Source: Bolinopsis microptera
Lineage: Eukaryota; Ctenophora; Tentaculata; Lobata; Bolinopsidae
Length of the DNA stretch: 60,000 nt
Direction of reading: 5' to 3'
Assembly: GCF_026151205.1 (NCBI RefSeq)
Contig: NC_087075.1
Location: forward strand, 14,027,628-14,087,627
Position 1 is the stretch's first letter, and every line of letters starts with the position of its first letter. A program made the translations under genes and the position numbers. Positions 49,006 through 58,159 of the stretch are shown here, piece by piece. Below the pieces are notes generated by a model, which was not told the origin of the DNA, searched no databases, and was given only the letters and a program-made list of their open reading frames with translations.

Positions 49006-50272
49006 CCCCCCCCCCCTCCCCTCTAAACCAACCACACCAGTTTACTCGGAGACATGTTACGTGACCCAGGACAGTTGGGCGGGTGCCATGTGGGTGATGG
49101 TGTCGTGTAGTCCCTGGTTAACCTACCTCACCTCCTTCGCTCTTCTCGTTCTTTTCTGGGTCACGTGCCTCCTCATCATGCAGCTCAATCAGGTGAGATG
49201 TGACGTCATTATTGGTCATGACGTCATTATTGGTCGTGACGTCATCATGCAGCTCAATCAGGTGAGATGTGACGTCATTATTGGTTGTGACGTCATTATT
49301 GGTTGTGACGTCATCATACAGCTCAATTAGGTGAGATGTGACGTCATTATTGGTCGTGACGTCATCACGCAGCTAAATCAGGTGAGATGTGACGTCATTA
49401 TTGGTATTGACGTCATTAATGGTTGTGACATTATTATTGGTCGTGATTTGGCTTTGCTGGTTTTAAAAGCTTAAGAGGTTTGGGAAGAGAGATGTTGCAA
49501 TCTTGGCACCCATTTCAAGCGATTTTTAAAATGCGGAAAAATATTGGTCACCATAAAATGGTTATTGACACGTGTAACAGATCTATATTTACATCAGAAA
49601 TAAGTACGAAATTGAACCCAAAATAACACACTAATTCAGATAATCCTGATGGGTGTAACTACAAACGAGTTTTACAACGTGGCCCGATACAACTACCTGC
49701 AAAGTGATTGTGTGGGAAGTGACCAGATATCCTCACCATTCACGTGAGTCCTTTCTTCTTCCTTTCTTCTTTCTTTCTCCTTCTATTCGTCTTTCTATCT
49801 TCTTCCTTTCTTCTTCTTTTCTTACTTCCTTCTTCCTATCTTCTTCCTCTCTTCTTCCTTTCTTCTTCCTTTCTTCTTCTTTTATTCTTCTTTTCTTCTT
49901 CCTTCCTTCTTCCCTTCTTCTTCCTTTCTCCTTATTTTCTCCTTCCTTTCTCTTTCCTCTCTTCTTCCTTTATCCTTTCTTTCTCCTTCCTCTCTTCTTC
50001 CTTTCTTCTTTCGTTCTTTTTTCTTTCTTTAAGTTTGATAGATGACACTTATTCACCGAATAATAACCTCATGTTTCAGGTTTGGATGGAAGCAGAACTT
50101 CTCTAATTTCATCGAGTACCAACTCCCGGGACTACCACCACCACATCGTCACGACTGGATGACAATCTACTCTTGGAGCGGGTCTAACCCTCCCCCTCCC
50201 GCCACCCTCAAAACTGCTGCCAGTTCTGTTTCCAAGTTAAAGCGATCAAACAGTCTTAGTAATATCGTGTGA
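31494..50272 (+). CDS. Ankyrin-repeat DHHC palmitoyltransferase (ZDHHC17/ZDHHC13-like), 14 exons
   Basis: Exons 31494-31586, 31727-31843, 32069-32154, 32605-32749, 33178-33313, 46202-46315, 46453-46658, 46837-47087, 47335-47426, 47549-47680, 48139-48222, 49041-49192, 49640-49743 and 50080-50272 are phase-consistent, about 635 residues in total. Six ankyrin repeats ([58 protein letters not shown]) precede TM segments, the Cys-rich domain [18 protein letters not shown] with catalytic DHHC ([11 protein letters not shown]), and the TTxE motif (GVTTNEFYN). Human ZDHHC17 has the same plan and palmitoylates synaptic and Golgi proteins. The start of exon 46837 is the least certain; the preceding 46.7-kb sequence is also open. 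A 12.9-kb intron (33314-46201) hosts three minus-strand genes, and two acceptors are embedded in tandem arrays. Confidence 0.85.
31600..31712. repeat. CACGTGRT-containing tandem units in first intron
   Basis: About five copies of AAGTCACGTGGTTYTAAAG-like units fill the intron 31587-31726. Each carries the E-box palindrome CACGTG. Confidence 0.75.
32472..32582. repeat. ACCCACGTGA tandem repeat in intron
   Basis: About seven copies of an 11-bp unit ACCCACGTGAY with variants, close to the 3' splice site at 32604. As at 31600-31712, the unit holds CACGTG. Confidence 0.85.
32757..32975. repeat. 11-bp minisatellite, about 19 copies
   Basis: Unit TTGGTTTATAA starts just after the 5' splice site at 32749, so again a satellite abuts an exon edge. 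Confidence 0.95.
33703..34948. mobile_element. Second non-autonomous TA-flanked transposon with iterated subterminal motif
   Basis: Inverted ends CGGGTATATGCCTCACAGAA (33703) and the complement of CGGGTAAATGCCTCACAG (ending 34948) are flanked by TA on both sides (33701-33702; 34949-34950). The motif GCCTCACARAATGGCCA occurs at about 33711, 33894, 34060 in direct orientation and near 34230, 34385, 34408, 34574, 34903 and 34920 inverted. A roughly 165-bp segment (34410-34575) is tandemly duplicated at 34575-34740. The ends share CGGGTAT…GCCTYACARAATG with the 12-kb element, so they belong to one superfamily, but the inner base pair differs (GGCC for GACA). No transposase. Confidence 0.75.
35177..37135 (-). 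CDS. Type I membrane receptor with Ig-like domain and ITIM-like motifs, nested in the DHHC intron
   Basis: Exon one 37135-36741 encodes a signal peptide ([15 protein letters not shown]) and a beta-rich domain without a recognisable family. Exon two most likely starts at 36557 (phase-2 match) and ends at 35177, giving about 591 residues. Exon two holds an Ig-like domain with the C…W…C pattern ([23 protein letters not shown]), a transmembrane helix ([20 protein letters not shown]) followed by WRKRR, and a cytoplasmic tail of about 230 residues. In the tail VNYTPV and SEYVAL fit the ITIM consensus (I/V/L/S-x-Y-x-x-L/V/I); other tyrosines are in DHDYQTI, EPEYVPA and ADYCYAW. Proline-rich IPVPPVPV could bind SH3 domains. 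Expected to act as an inhibitory or adhesive surface receptor (inference). A start at 36375 is possible but the phase would not match. Confidence 0.7.
36640..36732. repeat. GGAGATTATAAA-type short repeat
   Basis: Six or so imperfect copies of AGGAGATTATAA at the 5' splice side of the receptor intron. Confidence 0.8.
37140..38590. other. Gap between receptor gene and lectin/sushi gene A
   Basis: AT-rich with a five-copy TGAGTGTCTTTC repeat at 38037-38096. No gene supported. Downstream exons of gene A, if any, could lie here but none was recognised. Confidence 0.4.
38594..39535 (-). CDS. Secreted lectin-like (F5/8/fucolectin-type fold) protein, gene A, with a sushi exon blocked by a stop
   Basis: Exon one 39535-38995 encodes a signal peptide ([17 protein letters not shown]) and a domain of about 150 residues with the plan of fucolectin/discoidin-like modules: [29 protein letters not shown], and closing [13 protein letters not shown], plus an inserted cysteine cluster [15 protein letters not shown]. 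The next exon starts at 38798 (phase 1) and encodes ARCSSLAE followed by TAA at 38775-38773, in front of an otherwise good sushi (CCP) module ([17 protein letters not shown]). The paralogue at 42-44 kb has the same exon without the stop. Gene A therefore makes either a truncated secreted lectin of about 189 residues or uses an internal acceptor (CTGCAG before TTACCATGG) that skips the stop but loses the first sushi cysteine. Confidence 0.65.
39790..40706 (+). mobile_element. LINE reverse-transcriptase fragment, same family as 270-1247
   Basis: Begins just before the catalytic [11 protein letters not shown] and continues through [35 protein letters not shown] and [12 protein letters not shown] to a stop at 40706, ending YYPP as its relative ends KPP. 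5'-truncated; no internal stop. It lies between the two lectin/sushi paralogues inside the DHHC intron. Confidence 0.85.
40710..42205. other. Intronic/intergenic stretch with a long poly-G run
   Basis: A run of about 32 G lies at 41509-41541. No gene is supported. Terminal exons of the lectin/sushi gene B may be here, but none was recognised. Confidence 0.4.
42232..44321 (-). CDS. Lectin-like/sushi protein, gene B, with a 66-bp coding repeat expansion (partial model)
   Basis: One exon begins at 44321 after CTCATTTCAG and ends at 42589; the next (42417-42232) is an intact sushi module (ARC…[17 protein letters not shown]…GTCQDGLL…DPPTC) joined in phase 1. The lectin-like domain ([48 protein letters not shown]) is paralogous to gene A. 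Ahead of it lie about 21 copies of a 22-residue unit [21 protein letters not shown] single-base deletion near 43683 breaks the frame between the outer and inner parts of the array; both sides use the same repeat frame, so the lesion is an indel inside the array. The signal-peptide exon upstream of 44321 and any exon after 42232 were not found. Confidence 0.65.
42932..44321. repeat. 66-bp tandem array, about 21 copies
   Basis: Unit of 66 bases (for example AGCAAGGGGGCCACCTCTAC at its start) with few substitutions. Being a multiple of three it stays open in one minus-strand frame and, by chance of composition, also in a plus-strand frame of 482 codons, which is a shadow. Confidence 0.95.
44473..44573. 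mobile_element. Short pogo/Tigger-like MITE
   Basis: Ends CAGTAGAACCCTGATTTACC and the complement of CAGTAATACCCCGATTTACC are inverted copies about 100 bp apart. The left flank is TA; the right flank is TT, so the target duplication is imperfect. The terminal sequence resembles pogo/Tigger MITEs. Confidence 0.6.
44580..45500. other. Intronic gap before the 54-bp array
   Basis: AT-rich; many TTAATTAAC-like words. No gene, RNA or element supported. Confidence 0.4.
45500..46255 (+). repeat. 54-bp tandem array that multiplies a 3' splice site plus exon start
   Basis: Thirteen acceptors (TTTATTTCAG|CGTTACATTTGG) are spaced by exactly 54 bases, with AG ending at 45553 and then every 54 bases to 46201. 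Each unit contains the pyrimidine-rich 3' splice site and the first ~37 bases of the ankyrin exon (encoding [14 protein letters not shown]). The last copy continues into the real exon. The 54-bp period keeps the frame; stops at 45973-45975 and 46180-46182 mean that only the final acceptor reads uninterrupted into the rest of the exon. Confidence 0.95.
48440..49060 (+). repeat. C-rich tandem array copying a 3' splice site and exon start
   Basis: Eight copies of ACCAGTTTACTCGGAGACATG separated by long C runs and CTCTAAACCAACC. The last copy (acceptor at 49040) begins the true DHHC-gene exon [10 protein letters not shown]. The other seven are decoys ending in TTCTCACCCCC or TAACCATTTC. Unit length varies (about 65-95 bp) because the C runs differ. 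Confidence 0.95.
49193..49440. repeat. TGACGTCATTATTGGT tandem repeat with copies of a 5' splice site
   Basis: About ten TGACGTCA palindromes are interspersed with four copies of CAGCTCAATCAGGTGAGATG, which is the end of the preceding exon with its donor (true donor at 49193). So here the 5' splice site has been multiplied. Confidence 0.9.
49745..50036. repeat. TTCTTCCTTTC pyrimidine tract in the last intron of the DHHC gene
   Basis: About 290 bases of almost pure pyrimidine on the plus strand, between the donor at 49744 and the acceptor at 50079. Confidence 0.95.
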
Positions 50273-50289
50273 CGCACTGACAGGTGGAT

Positions 50290-50430
50290 AACCGTGACGT
50301 CGTCACATATTATGTTGGTGACGTCATAACATTTGTTGGTGACGTCATCACATATGTTGGTGACGTCATCACATATGTTGGTGACGTCATCACATATGTT
50401 GGTGACGTCATCACATATGTTGGTGAATTG
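50290..50430. promoter_or_regulatory. TGACGTCATCACATATGTTGG repeats after the DHHC stop codon
   Basis: Six or so 20-21-bp units, most with TGACGTCA, begin about 30 bases after the stop at 50272 and so lie in the probable 3' UTR. Confidence 0.6.
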
Positions 50431-50439
50431 GTGATGTCA

Positions 50440-51330
50440 TCAGGAATTATTTAATATCCAACCTGAACAATCATGCAGAGATGAAAGGATCTCTCGTGAC
50501 TGATCGTGAGCAATATCCGTTAAGGCATGTGCCTGATTTGACATTTATGTTTGTTTTGTACTTTGAGTTTTTTCCGTATATTTATCAGAATGGTGGGAGT
50601 GGTGTCAAGCCAAGAATGTTATTGGAATGTTTGATCGATTTCTCGTTAAGTTTTAAAGCAGATTTAAACTTAATGGAGCTTAAATACTTTAAATACAATG
50701 TATGCTACCATTATTAGTAATAATATATAGTTTGTTAAAAGTTTGTTATTCACACCTCGAACTTGTAGTGAGGCATGTTGATCGGAACGGCAGAAAATTT
50801 TGTCTTGTTCCTGCACTTTAAGTAAGAGCAACAGTTTAGTAGCAACAGTTTAGTAGCTGAACCGGTTGAAGCACGTGTACAGCTTCTTTTATTATCATGA
50901 CAAGGCGACTCTAAAGCTCTAAGTTAATCACCCTCGTGTGCCCTTAATTTAATTAATAACCCTGTCCGTTTGCCTCCTGCGACTGACTCTGAATTCAAAA
51001 TTGCCCAGCTTTGTGAGTCTAGTCTATGGCTCGCTTTCACTTTCAGTTTTCTCCATTGTGAGAGAAAATTAAAACGAACGCGCGCAGAGTGCATGACGCA
51101 CTTGTATTGGTAAATATTCATAACACTGTTACAGTATGGAACAAACCAAATTTTTCTATTAAATATATATATTTTTTATCCGTTAAATTCGAAATCTTGT
51201 TGCATTTTCCATTGATTTCAATGCAGTTGGTGAGATTGTGGGTTTGGATTTTCAGGGAAGTAAAAAATAAAACAATAACATAAACACAGCAGACATATCG
51301 TCGAGTATTATTTTCAATTGTATTTATGAT
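50440..51330. other. Gap downstream of the DHHC gene
   Basis: AT-rich, no supported gene. Short open frames in this stretch show no recognisable motif. Confidence 0.4.
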
Positions 51331-51337
51331 GATGTAA

Positions 51338-51502
51338 GGGGTCGTTCACATATTACGTAATCAGCTGAGGGGGGGGGGGTTTCCAAATGATTACGCTAGT
51401 GTAATTTTGACACAATAGCTATGTGTAAAACTGATTACGGAGGGGGGGGGGGGGGTAAAAATGTTCCAAAAAGTGATTACGTAATAATATGTGAACGACC
51501 CC
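51338..51502. mobile_element. Harbinger-like MITE, complete
   Basis: Inverted ends GGGGTCGTTCACATATTACG and complement (ending 51502) with TAA flanks on both sides (51335-51337 and 51503-51505), matching the TWA target preference of PIF/Harbinger elements. Interior contains two poly-G runs and inverted GATTACG words. A truncated relative ends at 22157. Confidence 0.8.
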
Positions 51503-51509
51503 TAATGAC

Positions 51510-52130
51510 GCGGACGTCAGAAAATTGTTATTATATTTGAAGTTTTTGTCATGCTACCCCCTTCAGATGTATGTTTAAACAAAGTTGAATGAAAGACTAT
51601 ACTTTTTTGGAACTATAGAATTCAAAATGATCCGTGACACATTCCAAACTTCAGCCAATCAGAGGACAGGAATTTGCAAAGTTAAAGTTGCTAACTTTTA
51701 TTCTATTCGGCCCAAAACAAGACTTTTTGGGATAGCTCAAAATCTTCATTGTCCCAAATGTTGTTCCTGGGGGAAACCCTATTTTTACGAGACAAAATTT
51801 TGCCATAAACCGGAGGTCGCTATCTATTCTACTTTCGGAATTAATATACCCTAGCAGGTAGCGTTTCCTGGGAGTGTATCTTAGTCCAATATTTTGATAA
51901 TGATGTATGGTGTGACTGTGATCACCTAATGAATCCAGAATCCATATGAATATATGAGCAAATGTTGAAGTAGATTTGAATGTCACACGAAAAGAGCTGT
52001 CAAAAGAGTTTTTTAAGCAAACAGACAAGTGGTACTGGTTACCAGCGTTTCTGAAAACATTTTATTTCAAAAACTATTTCGTTAGAATACTTTTTAGTAC
52101 AACTAACTGAAATATCTTACTTATAATTCA
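51510..52130. other. Gap, no supported gene
   Basis: Opposing open frames of 89 (plus, 51585-51854) and 125 codons (minus, 51651-52028) overlap; neither has recognisable motifs or splice context. Confidence 0.35.
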
Positions 52131-52134
52131 GAGA

Positions 52135-52995
52135 ATTCTTTCTGTCTGTCTGTACCACCGCCCACGGGCAAATTAGGTAAACAGATAGAACTATAGAAGT
52201 TGCATAGTAACCATGGTAACGAGGGTTATTACACACACGTGCACAGATTGTTGGAATGGCATTTTGATCGTTTTTGTTGTTATTACGTTGTGTTCAGTGC
52301 GAGCTACATCTTAATCAGTTAATCGGTTGTAACTTCGGTTGTGATGGATATTTTTTGATTCGATAAAAACTGACTACCAAAGAAATAGAAAACTACTATC
52401 TTCATCCCTGTTACCACGGGCTTTCTAGTCTTCTTAATTATAATTCGAAAGATTATCTTTGTATGTCTGTACGACCGCCCACGTGCAAATTTGATGAGAA
52501 ATAGGAAGTTGCATAGTAACTTAGTAACCATAGTAACGGTGTTGAACGCGCACGTGCAAAGATTTCGAGCGACATTTTGATCGTTTTTGTTGTGATTACG
52601 TTGTGTTCAGTGCGATTTTAATTGACTGTATCTTCGGTTCATGTGACGGATATTTTTTGATGCGATAAGAAGATAAAAATTGACTACCAAAGAATAGTAT
52701 AAGCTTCCTCCCTGTGACCACGGGCTTTCTAGTCTCTATTATAATTCAAAAGATTATGTTTGTATGTACGACAACCCACGTGCAAATCAGATGAGAAATA
52801 GGATTATAGGAAGTTGCATAGTAACCATTAATAGACACTAACCATGGTAACGGTGTTGAACGCGCACGTGCAATGATTGTTGTTACGACATTTTGATCGG
52901 TTTTGTGGTAATTTTACGTTGTGTTTAGGGCAAGCTACATTATGATCGGCTGTGTCTTCGGTTGTGACGTATATTTTTTGAGTTAACGGGCTGCG
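52135..52995. repeat. Three ~300-bp tandem units
   Basis: Copies start at about 52140, 52450 and 52750 and share GTACRACCGCCCACGTGCAAAT, GAAGTTGCATAGTAACC, ACATTTTGATCG, ATTACGTTGTGTTCAGTGCG, GATATTTTTTGA and CCACGGGCTTTCTAGTC in that order. Possibly a satellite made from a SINE or MITE. No coding content. Confidence 0.8.
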
Positions 52996-52999
52996 ATTA

Positions 53000-54285
53000 A
53001 TTAAAAGAAGGGGATTTACCTCAACAAACACTCAAACAGATCCAATTTTTACGATGGACTACGTCAGTGACTCGTGTTCAGGAGGAAAGTTTATCTATAA
53101 GTGATAAGTATAACTATTGTAGCGCGATGCGTTACTTCTCACTGGCTAGATCGGCGAGATGCGCTACTGTGCCGCGCCGAGCTGCCATGAATTGACATCG
53201 TCAATTAAGTATAACTATAACTATAACGCGTGCAGGTTAGTTCATCATAAATCTGGACAGAAGATAGAGTAATTTAAAATCTTGCAGCGCAAGTGTTATA
53301 TTGGGACTCCAACTCCAAGCTGCAATTTCTTTGAAGTTGGAGTCTGTCAGTGTCAATTGGATATTTGCCAAATCTTAACTTCTTCAGTAAGAATATTATG
53401 CGGCGAAGTTTCTAATAATCAGATATGAATATGAATATGATTATTATTATATTACCTGGCACGCCAGTCCCAATGCGCAACACTCTTTTCGACGCGAGCT
53501 TCTCGTATTAAGTGTTAGTGACTGTGAGAAGAGCGAGTAATATAATAACTATTAGACTAGCAAGCTAGGTAAATTATTATTTTAAGCTAATCGACTCACA
53601 TTAAACATATCGGTATCCAAATTCAGCATTAAGTTTAATCAACAATCATCACCAATTCATTGATCGTATGATCTGCAACCCGATGGGTCAATTAAATGCT
53701 CGGCATCGGTCAATTGATTATAATCCGTTTTTCAATACATAAACTACTAGTAGTCTAGTAAGCTAGTAGTAGTAGTACTCATAGTCACGTCCATAGTCAT
53801 ACTTTTTTGACACTTGATACTGAATGTTAGTGTTAGTGCAAGTGTTACTCAACTGTCAACGATCTCGAATATTCGGCGGATAAAGTCAAAGAGGTTGCAT
53901 GTTAACGGGTGATACTCTTAAAATATCTGTTCCATATATTTGATATTGGACTTGACCATTGTTAATGATCTGGCCCGGCGCGCGCTACTTCGTAGCACTT
54001 GCCATCGGGCAACATTTCGAGAAGAAAGCGGCGCCGCGCGCGCTACTTCGAAGAAATTTAGACGAGTAACATCCGTCAAATATTGGACCGTCGACGAGTC
54101 CAACTCGGCGCGCGTCCTGGTAGGTTGTAAACCTACAAGTACAAGGTTGCATGGAGCTGTCGATCCAGTATTAGAGTATTTATAGTAACGATACAATTAT
54201 TATTGAATATTCACCGCAGATGATAAATTTTGTGTGACTAAAATATTATCCTAAACGTTGACCTCGGCTCAATAATCGTTATGAA
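53000..54285. other. Gap with GC-rich patch
   Basis: AT-rich apart from 53960-54170, where two similar GCGCGCGCTACTTCG words occur about 65 bases apart. Overlapping plus and minus frames there have no recognisable motif. No gene supported. Confidence 0.4.
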
Positions 54286-55225
54286 AATTGAATGATAATT
54301 TGTATCTGCAAAATGTCATTGATTGGTCTGAAAGAAATAATATGGCCCTTCACAAAAACAAATTTGAGTACATGTGTCTCAAATTCAACCACCAATATGT
54401 ACTATCTGAGCTTCCATTTGTGGTTGAACATTATCAATACTCGGTTTCCAAAGACACTACACTTGAGCCAATATATCAGCTCAGGGATTTAAGGGTCATA
54501 GTGTCAATTGATCTTTCTTAGTCCCCTCACATACGAGCCATTGCAGATAAAGCTCGCCAAAAAGCATCATGGGTTCTCAGTTTATTTCACACACGATCTC
54601 ACTCCATCATGCTGACGCTATACAAATCAATGGTTCGAAGTCTGATTGAATATTGCTGTCCATTATTATATGGCATCCCTCAAAAATCAGCGATATCCAA
54701 GAACTGGAAAGTGTACAGCTGAAAGCATTCACCGCCAGAATAACAGGAATGCGCGATCTCCACTACTGGGATCGCCTGGTCTATCTATCTCTGATGTCTC
54801 TTCAACGAAGGCGGGAGCGATTCATCATTCTCCATATGTGGAAAATCCTCCACGGAAAGACCAGCAATGATTTGAACGTTCTATTTGTTTCACGCCCAAG
54901 GCTTGGAAACCTTGCGTCCTTGCAGTAATTCCATCAAAACGCAGAACCAGTTCAACAGCAAACCTCACCTTGTTTGACAACTCATTTGCATTTCAGGGAC
55001 CTAAATTGTGGAATGCAATCCCCCACCATATGAATGTCATTCAAGATCTAGAGCACTTCAAATATAAGCTCACAAAGTTCATGTTGTCTCTCCGATCCCT
55101 GATAAGCCGCCGATCAGGGGATATACTCCTCCAAATACGAACTCTCTGCTGTGCTGGCGCAACGAGCGAGACTTTACTTCGCTATGGGCACAAGAGGAGT
55201 GCTGGCCCCGTCAAGTTTTGACGAA
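54285..55225 (+). mobile_element. Degenerate LINE reverse-transcriptase C-terminal region
   Basis: Pieces in changing frames retain the typical order of jockey/CR1/L2-type proteins: NNMALHKNKFEYM, a YLG-like segment, IRAIADKARQKASWVLSLF, TLYKSMVRSLIEYCCPL, DIQELESVQLKAFTARI, YWDRLVYLSLMSLQRRRERF and FQGPKLWNAIPHH. At least one stop and two frameshifts are present. It is a dead copy, unrelated in subfamily to 270-1247 and 39790-40706. Confidence 0.85.
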
Positions 55226-55229
55226 ACTC

Positions 55230-56340
55230 AACATAGGTAGGTCAATATGCATGTACGTACTACGTATGATTCTTTTGATCTAAGCCAAACTTTTCGAAAA
55301 AAAAACACTCCATGAAAAATACTAGCTTCCCAATTTTACTCCGCGTTGGATTCGAGAAGGTAAAACAAAAACGTTGAGCAGTGAAGAAATTTGAAAAAAC
55401 TGCTGGTGTTTGTTTATTTTCGGAGCTGGCTGCTGCAGGTAATATCTGATGGGGTTGGTGGCCGGTTGGGTCTAATTCACACTATAAAATAAGTCACACA
55501 ACCTAAAACTAAAAGTAAAACATCTACCATATACATATTACAATTCACACTTCCGAATTTGATGAGCGTGGCCACCAATTGACCAAATGTCATTTGGAAA
55601 GTAAGAAAGTTGGTAATCTGGTTTCTTATGAGAGTTAAACAAACTTGATTCCAGTTATCTATCTATCCCTTAGAAGTATGGTAATTTTAAGGCTGTTAAT
55701 TTAGGATAGAGTTTTTGTGGCACTTATCTCAGTTTGTTCTTTTGTAGTTATTCTCACACAGCTGAGTAAAAGTTTTTCAACTTAAAAGCAGTGTTTATAA
55801 TTCAATTTATTATTATTATTATTAGAACAACAGCATTCTCTGAGACTAAGATATTTGGCAGCCGTAATATCAACAGTAATTTAAAGATGTTTGTAAAGAT
55901 GTTTGTAATTTTTGTTTAAAAAATCTGTCATTTGATCATGATTCACCCAAACATAATATATATACTAAATGCAATCTTACACCTTGGACTTTTTTATAAA
56001 CCAATATTAACATAATATTATATGCACAATATATATATTATATGCGCAATATGCTAAGTTTACGATACTGCTGAAGCAACACATAATCAAATAATCAGTA
56101 ACCCGGCACTATGACATAATATTGAATTACGACATCCGTGACCCTCCCTTGTACCCCTACCCGCTGAAGATTCAATTGACGTATTAAACGTATCCCTCCT
56201 CTGTAGAAATTAGGGTGGAAGCTGCGTGTGTAGGGTGACGCAGCAAGCTCTAGCGATATCATACAGCCCGGTATATAAATAATATCCAAACTACGGGAGG
56301 GATGTAATTAGAGAAGGTTTGTCAGACCCACAGGAATTTA
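55230..56340. other. Gap upstream of the cysteine-rich secreted gene
   Basis: AT-rich with ATATATTATATGC repeats near 56010-56050. Presumably contains the promoter of the gene starting at 56343; TATATAAATAATA at 56272 is a TATA-like candidate about 70 bases upstream of the ATG. Otherwise nothing. Confidence 0.4.
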
Positions 56341-56342
56341 GA

Positions 56343-58150
56343 ATGTTGCTTGATATTTCGTTGAGTTTGTTTGCGCTCCTCTGTCTTTGTGAGAGTGGTC
56401 ATTATACCCTCGAGAATAAGACAGGTGATGGCAGTCTTGGAGCTGATGGCAGCCTCGGGAATATGGTGTTTCCGGAGGGAGCAGGTCTGGAGAGCTTGTC
56501 ACTGATTATTGAACGGGCAAATCAATCCTTCATTAGGATGAAATCCATATCTACTGAGGCGGACAAAGCTGCCTCAGAAATGGAAGAGCTGATTAATATC
56601 CTGCAGAAATTCCGTGTTAAGGATGGAAGTACCGGTGTAGCTACTCCTACAGAGTCTGATTATCCTTCAACCCAGCTACCTCTTGAAGAAGATGTTAGCT
56701 CTTCAGGGCAACTTCCCGAGTCGACTACAGATGAATCAGAAGAGGAAGCTGAGGATGAAAATTATTCAGAGTCTGATTATCCTTCAACCCAGCTACCTCT
56801 TGAAGAAGATGTTACCTCTTCAGGGCAACTTCCCGAGTCGACTACAGATGAATCAGAAGAGGAAGCAGAGGATACAAATTATTCAGAGTCCGATTATCCT
56901 TCAACCCAGCTACCCCCTGAGGAAGATATTACCTCTTCAGGACAACTTCCTGAGTCGACTACAGATGAATCAGAAGAGGAAGCTGAGGATGGAACCCCCT
57001 ACACAACCCGCCCCGAAGGATCAACCGAACCGCTAACTGTGTTCCCAGAAGCGGATGATCAAGCGCTACCGTTTAACTGCCATTATAATTTTACCAGCCA
57101 ACAAATCCCCGGAAATCCTAAATCAACTTGTGCTACTTGGTTGTTAGATAACTATCATAAACATAAAGAGGGTTGGAGATCTTGTCACGATGCTGATTAT
57201 CATCGTTATGATGAAAGTGGGTTGTTTGAAAAAAGTAAGTTACTTTTTTAGTTGTTATGAATGTTATCTACCTTCATTTTTTTTTGGATTTGCGTTTGAA
57301 AATTGTTATGTTCATGGAAATATTAGTTTAAAACATGGACATAAGATTGAGTATATAAAATAAAAGCTTAGTGATCGATTCCTCCTTCAGTACTTGTTTC
57401 AAATAATTTAAAATATTTCAAATTTTTTAAATGATCTAATTTTGAAATTATTTCAGCAACGTGTTCCGACTACACCAGTCAATGTGGAAGCGATCAGACC
57501 GACAAGGCTTGCTGTGCAATGGTGTTATGTGAGATTCAAAGAGTTACCTTTTTTTATCAAGGGCCCAATAAAAAAATAGAAGAAGCTGAGGAAGACGAGG
57601 AGGGAACTGAACCTGAGGAAGGACCCCATGATTTAGCTACGGGTGCTTGCCAGGATCGATATCATCATAATCTTGATAACGCCTGCGTCAAATGGATGTT
57701 TGAACACTATCATTTGGTCAAGACTCGGTTTCGTTGGCAGAGGTGCTCGGAGTTTGACTACAGTAAACATAGTAAAAGTAAGTTACAAGAATACTGTTTT
57801 AAACAAGTAGTAAAGCTTTGTAATTAGAATGAAAATGTGATTAAGTTAAGTCGTTAAAAGTTTAAGGACATTAATAACTTTGTTTAAATCTTTAATTCAA
57901 TTTCTGGATTGTCTGTAACCTTCTTGATATTGTTTGTACTGGGGTTTCACTACGTTACGTCTGAATTTCAGCTTGCTCCTCAACTCTAAAAACTGTGTTT
58001 AACATTTTTCTCTTCTCAGAGGGGTGCGGTAAGCTGAAAAGACAATGCGAAAAAGCTGAAGCGAAGCAGCAGAGCTCTGCAAACGAGCTCTGCTGTGCGT
58101 CCATAAACTGCTACGGTAGGAGGAGGCATTTTCTGAGACTGAGCGGTTGA
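56343..58150 (+). CDS. Secreted acidic protein with three 39-residue repeats and two copies of an unrecognised 8-Cys domain
   Basis: Exons 56343-57234, 57457-57777 and 58020-58150 join in phase 1 at both junctions, about 447 residues. A signal peptide (MLLDISLSLFALLCLCESG) is followed by a Thr/Ser/Glu-rich stalk containing three repeats of DYPSTQLPLEEDVTSSGQL…TTDESEEEAED. Two homologous modules follow. Module one (FNCHYN…CATWLLDNYHK…WRSCHDADYHR | TCSDYTSQCGS…ACCAMVLC) and module two (GACQDRYHH…CVKWMFEHYHL…WQRCSEFDYSK | KGCGKLKRQCEK…LCCASINCYG) share eight cysteines, the CxxW, YH, W-x2-C and DY positions, and an intron at the same place and phase inside each module. An acidic linker separates them. 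No transmembrane segment or enzyme motif is seen. I do not recognise the family; a matrix, mineral-binding or venom/mucus component is conceivable but unproven. Confidence 0.8.
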
Positions 58151-58159
58151 AGAACTTGA

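Noticed and set aside
48519-49035. Proline-rich (plus) and glycine-rich (minus) frames
   Set aside because: Translations of the poly-C/poly-G runs in the acceptor array, not proteins.
49704-50106. Ser/Phe/Leu-rich frames
   Set aside because: Translations of the intronic pyrimidine tract in three frames.
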